Below, one piece after another: positions 60,176 through 64,000 of a DNA stretch of 64,000 bases (its first letter is position 1; each line of letters opens with the position of its first letter). The stretch comes from Streptomyces sp. NBC_01264 (lineage in GTDB: Bacteria > Actinomycetota > Actinomycetes > Streptomycetales > Streptomycetaceae), in assembly GCF_026340675.1 (NCBI RefSeq), contig NZ_JAPEOX010000003.1, positions 1 through 64,000 on the forward strand, written 5' to 3'. The notes beneath the pieces were generated by a model. It ran no database searches. It was not told where the DNA came from and saw only the letters and a program-made list of their open reading frames with translations. Made by a program: the position numbers and the translations under genes.

Positions 60176-63100
60176 TCACGCGTGCGCCGGCACCCGTCCC
60201 GGCGCGGGCGGGAAGTGGCCGACCTCCACGAAGAACTCGACGTACCGGGCGAAGAGTCCGGCGGTGAGCGGCGGGCAGTCGACGCCGGTCCCCGCGAGGG
60301 CCGCGAGGGTGTCGGAGGTGTCGATCGGCGGATAGAAGCCGTCGGTGTCGGAGGTCATCATCTCGAAGGCGTGGAGCAGGGGACGGAGCGCGTTGTCGCC
60401 GCTCGCACCGACCGTCTCGCTCCAGCTGTGCCAGTCCTGCTCGGCCAGCGCGTACCCGTGCTCCCGGAGGTACTCCACGCACTGGGCGAGGCTGAGGGAG
60501 CTCCGGTTGAACAGGTGGAAGGTGCGGCCGACGGTGTCCCGCTGCCGGGCGAGGGTGGTGATGGCGGCGCTGACGTAGTCGACCGGCAGCAGGTGGAACC
60601 GGCCGCCGGTGCCGGTGGGCACCGCCGCGGACTGGAGGATGCCCTTGAGGCTGAGCCAGACGAAGTCGCGGGTCTGGCAGGCCCCGCTGCGTGTGTCGCC
60701 GGAGATCACGTCGACCCGGTAGACGGAGACGGGCAGTCCCCGCTCGCGGGCGATGCCGATGAGCTGCTCGGCGACCCACTTGCTCTGGAGGTAGCCACTG
60801 GGCAGGGCCTCGGCGGGGCCGGTCGGGTCGGTCACCTTGAGCGGGACGCCCTCCTCCCGTACGCCGTCGAAGACGCCGACGGTGGACACGTAGTGGACGG
60901 GCACGGTGCGGTGACGGGCCGCCAGGCGCAGCACCTCCTGCGTGCCGCGGACGTTGGCGTCGCGCAGCGTGGTGTACGGATGCAGCCAGTGGACCCGGGC
61001 GCCGTTGTGGTAGACGGCGTCCACGGTCCGGGCCAGGGCGTCGAAGCGCTCCTCCGTGAGACCGAGCCGCTCCTCGGCCAGGTCGCCGAGGACGAGGGAC
61101 AGCCGGCTCCCGTCGACCTCGTCCCACAGTCGGTACCACTCCATGTTGGTCCGCAGCCGGTCCAGGGCCTCGTCCTGGTCGGCGCCGCGGACGAGGCAGT
61201 GGATCGTCGCCGTGGTCGTCCGCATCAGGTCGCGCAGCAGGAAGGCGCCGAGGAAGCCGGTGGCTCCGGTGAGCAGGATCTCCCGCGGTTCCCCGGCCGG
61301 CGCCGCGACCCGGGCTGCCGGGCGGATGTCCTCGGCGAGGCGCACCTCGGCGGCGAAGTCCACGGCGGGGAGGGCCGGGACGGCGTCCGGACCGGGCCCG
61401 CCGGGGAGCTGTCCGGAGACGAAGGCCGCGAGGGCGGCGGGGGTGGGGTGGTCGAAGACGAGCGTCGCGGGCAGCTTGGAGCCCGCCAGGGCGCTCAGCC
61501 GGTTGCGGAGCTCGACGGAGGTCAGCGAGTCGAAGCCCAGCTTGGTCAGCGGTTGTCCGGCCTGGATTCCGGAGGTGTCGGCATGGCCGAGAACGGCCGC
61601 GATCACTCCGAGCGCCGCGTCCAGGACGGCCTGTTCCCGCTCGGGCCCGCCGAGTCCGGCGACCAGGTCGGCCAGCGAGCCGTTCGTGGCCGCGCCCTCC
61701 TCGGAGGCGGCCCGTCGGAGGGGGGCGGGGGCGAGCCCGGTGAGCACCACCGGGATGCGGCCGGGCTGTTCGCGCAGGACGGCGATGTCCAACGGGGTCG
61801 TGACGACGGCCGGACGGCCGAGGGCCATCGCCCGGTCGAGCAGGGCGGGCCCCTGGTCCTGGGGGACGGGGCGGAAGCCGCTCCGGGCGATCCGGCCGAG
61901 GTCGGTCTCGCTGAGGTGGCCGCTCATGCCGCCGGACTGCTCCCAGAGCCCCCAGGCGACCGAGGTGGCGGGCAGGCCGTGCACGTGCCGGTGCTGGGCG
62001 AGGGCGTCCAGGAACTGGTTGGCGGCGGCGTAGTTGGACTGGCCGGGTCCGCCGACGACGGCCGCGATGGAGGAGAAGAGGACGAAGGCGGTGAGCTCCT
62101 TGTACTGGGTGAGCCGGTGCAGGTTCCAGGCGGCGTCGGCCTTGGGCCGCAGTACGGCGTGCAGCCGCTCGGGGGTGAGGGTGCTGACGAGGCCGTCGTC
62201 GAGGATGCCGGCGGCGTGCACGACACCGGTGAGCGGGAGGTCGGCGGGGACCGTGTCGAGGAGATCCGCGAGGGCGACGGGGTCGGCCGTGTCGCAGGCC
62301 GTGATGGTGACCCGGGCGCCGAGGGCGGTGAGTTCGGCCGACAGCTCCTTCGCGCCGGCGGCGGCGGGGCCGCTGCGGCTGGTGAGCAGGAGGTGGCGCA
62401 CTCCGTGCACGGTCGCGAGGTGGCGGGCGAAGAGGGCTCCGAGACTGCCGGTGCCGCCGGTGATCAGGACCGTGCCGTCGGGGTTCCAGGCCGGGGTGGC
62501 GCCGGGAGCGGGTGCGACGGCGCGGGCGAGGCGGGGGACGTACGCCTGTCCGCCGCGCAGGGCGGCCTGGGGTTCGCCGGAGGCGGCGAGACCCGCGATC
62601 AGTGCGTCGCTCACGAGATCGGCGCCGGGGGCGAGGCCGGGGGCGGCGTCGGGGGCTGCGTCGATGAGGACGATGCGGCCGGGGGCTTCCGACTGGGCCG
62701 AGCGGAGCAGGCCCCAGACCGCTGCGCCCGCCAGGTCGGTGACGTCCTCCCCGTCCTCCGTGGCCACCGCACCCGAGGTCACCACGACGAGCCGGGTCTC
62801 CTCGAGACGCTCGTCCGCCAGCCACTCCCGCACCAGAGCCAGGGCCTTCTTCGTCGCGGCGTGGACCGAGCCGGGCAGCGAGCCCGTCGGTTGCGGCTCG
62901 GCGCGGAGCAGGACGAGGGGAACGGACCGGCCCGCGGCGATGGCGGCGGCCACCTCGGCGGGGCTCGTGAACTCGCCCTCCTCGCCGAGCGTGGCCGGGC
63001 GGGTCTCCCCCGCCTCCACGCTCAGGGGCGTCCAGGCCAGGTGGAACAGCGCGTCGTCGTGCCGGTCGACGGCCGTCGCGAACTCGCCGTCGTCGACACG

Positions 63101-64000
63101 GCGCACCGCCGTCTCGGCGACGAGGGCGACGGGCTGCCCGGCCGGATCGGCGAGTTCGACGCGCGCGGTGCCGGGGCCCCACTGGGCGATCCGGGCCCGG
63201 AGCGAGGTGGCGCCGGTCGCGTAGAGCCGTACGCCGCGCCAGTGGGCGGCGTACGGAGTGCCGTCCTGCACGGCGGGGAGCAGGGGCCGCAGGGCCGCGT
63301 CGAGGAGCGCGGGGTGCAGGGCGAAGCCCTGGGCGCCGGCCGCCCCTTCGGGCAGGGCGACCTCGGCGAAGAGCTCGTCGCCGCGGCGCCAGGCGGCCGT
63401 GAGGCCCTGGTACGCCGGCCCGTACGAGAGGCCCGCGTCGGCGAGCCGGGCGTACAGCTCTTCGAGGGCGATCTCCTCGGCGTCGGCCGGGGGCCACACG
63501 ACCGGCTCGAACGCGGGGCCTTCGGCGGTGACGCTCAGCGTGCCGTGGGCGTGCGCGGTCCACGGCGCGTCGGGGTCGTCGGGGCGGCCGTGCACGGTGA
63601 CCGGACGGCGACCGGTGGCGTCGGGAGCCCCGACACCGACCTGGAGCTGGTGCGTGCCGCCCGCGGACAGGACGAAGGGGGTGTCCAGGGCGAGTTCGTC
63701 GAGGACGGTCGCCCCGAACTCGTCGCCGGCCCGGATCACGAGCTCGACGAGGGCCGCGGCCGGCAGCACCACGGAACCGGAGACGGTGTGGTCGGCGAGC
63801 CACGGATGGGCGCGGGGGGAGAACGTGCTGGTGAACACGGCCTGCTCGGCGCCCGCGAGGACGACGGCGGCGCCGAGGAGCGGGTGGCCGGTCGGCCGCA
63901 TGCCGAGCCCGGCGGCGTCGGCGGCGGCGGCCGTCGACTCGACCCAGTAGCGCTGGCGCTGGAAGGCGTACGTCGGCAGGGGGACCCTGCGTGCACCGGT
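60176..64000 (-). CDS. modular type I PKS, C-terminal DH-KR-ACP-reductase (partial)
   Basis: The gene enters from the right edge; 1,274 C-terminal residues are visible. It begins in the post-AT linker ([17 protein letters not shown]). The DH follows ([10 protein letters not shown] with His at about residue 71, and HPALLDAAL with Asp234), then a KR ([26 protein letters not shown], the LDD mark of B-type reduction; [14 protein letters not shown]). The ACP is [15 protein letters not shown] with Ser at about 825. The C-terminal domain is a thioester reductase ([19 protein letters not shown] at about 908; [11 protein letters not shown], Tyr1070/Lys1074) instead of a thioesterase, so the chain should leave as an aldehyde or alcohol. 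KS and AT lie beyond the window. Confidence 0.93.
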   Translation of the reverse strand, partial: TGARRVPLPTYAFQRQRYWVESTAAAADAAGLGMRPTGHPLLGAAVVLAGAEQAVFTSTFSPRAHPWLADHTVSGSVVLPAAALVELVIRAGDEFGATVLDELALDTPFVLSAGGTHQLQVGVGAPDATGRRPVTVHGRPDDPDAPWTAHAHGTLSVTAEGPAFEPVVWPPADAEEIALEELYARLADAGLSYGPAYQGLTAAWRRGDELFAEVALPEGAAGAQGFALHPALLDAALRPLLPAVQDGTPYAAHWRGVRLYATGATSLRARIAQWGPGTARVELADPAGQPVALVAETAVRRVDDGEFATAVDRHDDALFHLAWTPLSVEAGETRPATLGEEGEFTSPAEVAAAIAAGRSVPLVLLRAEPQPTGSLPGSVHAATKKALALVREWLADERLEETRLVVVTSGAVATEDGEDVTDLAGAAVWGLLRSAQSEAPGRIVLIDAAPDAAPGLAPGADLVSDALIAGLAASGEPQAALRGGQAYVPRLARAVAPAPGATPAWNPDGTVLITGGTGSLGALFARHLATVHGVRHLLLTSRSGPAAAGAKELSAELTALGARVTITACDTADPVALADLLDTVPADLPLTGVVHAAGILDDGLVSTLTPERLHAVLRPKADAAWNLHRLTQYKELTAFVLFSSIAAVVGGPGQSNYAAANQFLDALAQHRHVHGLPATSVAWGLWEQSGGMSGHLSETDLGRIARSGFRPVPQDQGPALLDRAMALGRPAVVTTPLDIAVLREQPGRIPVVLTGLAPAPLRRAASEEGAATNGSLADLVAGLGGPEREQAVLDAALGVIAAVLGHADTSGIQAGQPLTKLGFDSLTSVELRNRLSALAGSKLPATLVFDHPTPAALAAFVSGQLPGGPGPDAVPALPAVDFAAEVRLAEDIRPAARVAAPAGEPREILLTGATGFLGAFLLRDLMRTTTATIHCLVRGADQDEALDRLRTNMEWYRLWDEVDGSRLSLVLGDLAEERLGLTEERFDALARTVDAVYHNGARVHWLHPYTTLRDANVRGTQEVLRLAARHRTVPVHYVSTVGVFDGVREEGVPLKVTDPTGPAEALPSGYLQSKWVAEQLIGIARERGLPVSVYRVDVISGDTRSGACQTRDFVWLSLKGILQSAAVPTGTGGRFHLLPVDYVSAAITTLARQRDTVGRTFHLFNRSSLSLAQCVEYLREHGYALAEQDWHSWSETVGASGDNALRPLLHAFEMMTSDTDGFYPPIDTSDTLAALAGTGVDCPPLTAGLFARYVEFFVEVGHFPPAPGRVPAHA

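Noticed and set aside
60120..63803. A 1,227-codon open frame overlapping the PKS gene on the same strand
   Set aside because: It is an out-of-frame shadow made of Arg/Pro/Gly-rich sequence caused by high GC; the PKS motifs are all in the other frame.
1..64000. tRNA, rRNA, replication origin or phage attachment site
   Set aside because: No convincing cloverleaf, rRNA sequence, DnaA-box cluster or att-type duplication was noticed by eye; a covariance search would be needed to exclude them.

Overview
The window reads as part of a Streptomyces replicon, most likely a chromosome arm or linear plasmid. The evidence is very high GC, GTG/TTG starts, and a gene set typical of the genus: a chaplin, a SARP activator, an AfsA-type butyrolactone synthase with a receptor-type repressor, a DUF6247-like gene and a modular type I polyketide synthase. 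Every functional assignment here comes from reading the sequence and recalling families; no database search was run.

Region 1-54.5 kb is accessory DNA saturated with insertion sequences. An IS6-family transposase is present in at least nine copies (four with intact transposase genes, the rest broken by frameshifts, stop codons or other elements) plus more than a dozen terminal scraps. Other elements are IS1182, IS30 (two), IS3 (five, intact or partial), IS256, ISAs1, IS5 (two, broken), IS110, ISL3, a Tn3-type remnant and an NF041680-type transposase. Many are nested: IS1182 in IS6, ISAs1 in IS6, IS3 in IS5, IS256 in a cell-surface gene, and IS3 in IS30 in the NF041680-type element. Several of these events can be reconstructed to the base.

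Between the elements lie small cargo islands. These are: an EF-hand / acyltransferase-ThiF / ketosynthase III operon (3.0-6.6 kb); a collagen-like glycine-rich secreted protein (8.2-9.2 kb); a three-gene overlapping operon that looks like a toxin-antitoxin or regulatory unit (9.8-10.7 kb); an integrase-like gene; an FtsX/MacB-type ABC exporter (12.1-14.9 kb); a dead class V aminotransferase; a small lysozyme-like exoprotein; two DHA2 multidrug exporters (17.6-21.1 kb); a repeat-bearing secreted protein split by IS256 (24.2-26.4 kb); a Tat-exported DUF6528-like protein; a secreted protein and a chaplin held between two inverted, apparently identical IS6 copies (30.0-34.8 kb); a SnoaL-like protein; an aldolase / TetR / alpha-beta hydrolase operon (46.2-48.8 kb); an endonuclease/exonuclease/phosphatase-fold enzyme; and a secreted protein with features of an aerolysin-like pore former (53.0-54.1 kb).

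From 54.6 kb to the right edge the DNA is free of insertion sequences and looks like the border of a natural-product cluster. In order it carries a potato-inhibitor-I-type protease inhibitor, a small conserved protein, a transposase-like IS701 relative lacking two catalytic acids, a SARP activator, a butyrolactone-receptor-type repressor divergent from an afsA/scbA homologue with three TTA codons, a short-chain dehydrogenase, and the end of a PKS gene (DH-KR-ACP-thioester reductase) that runs off the window. This resembles the logic of the coelimycin (cpk) locus: butyrolactone synthesis and sensing controls a SARP, which activates a reductively released polyketide.
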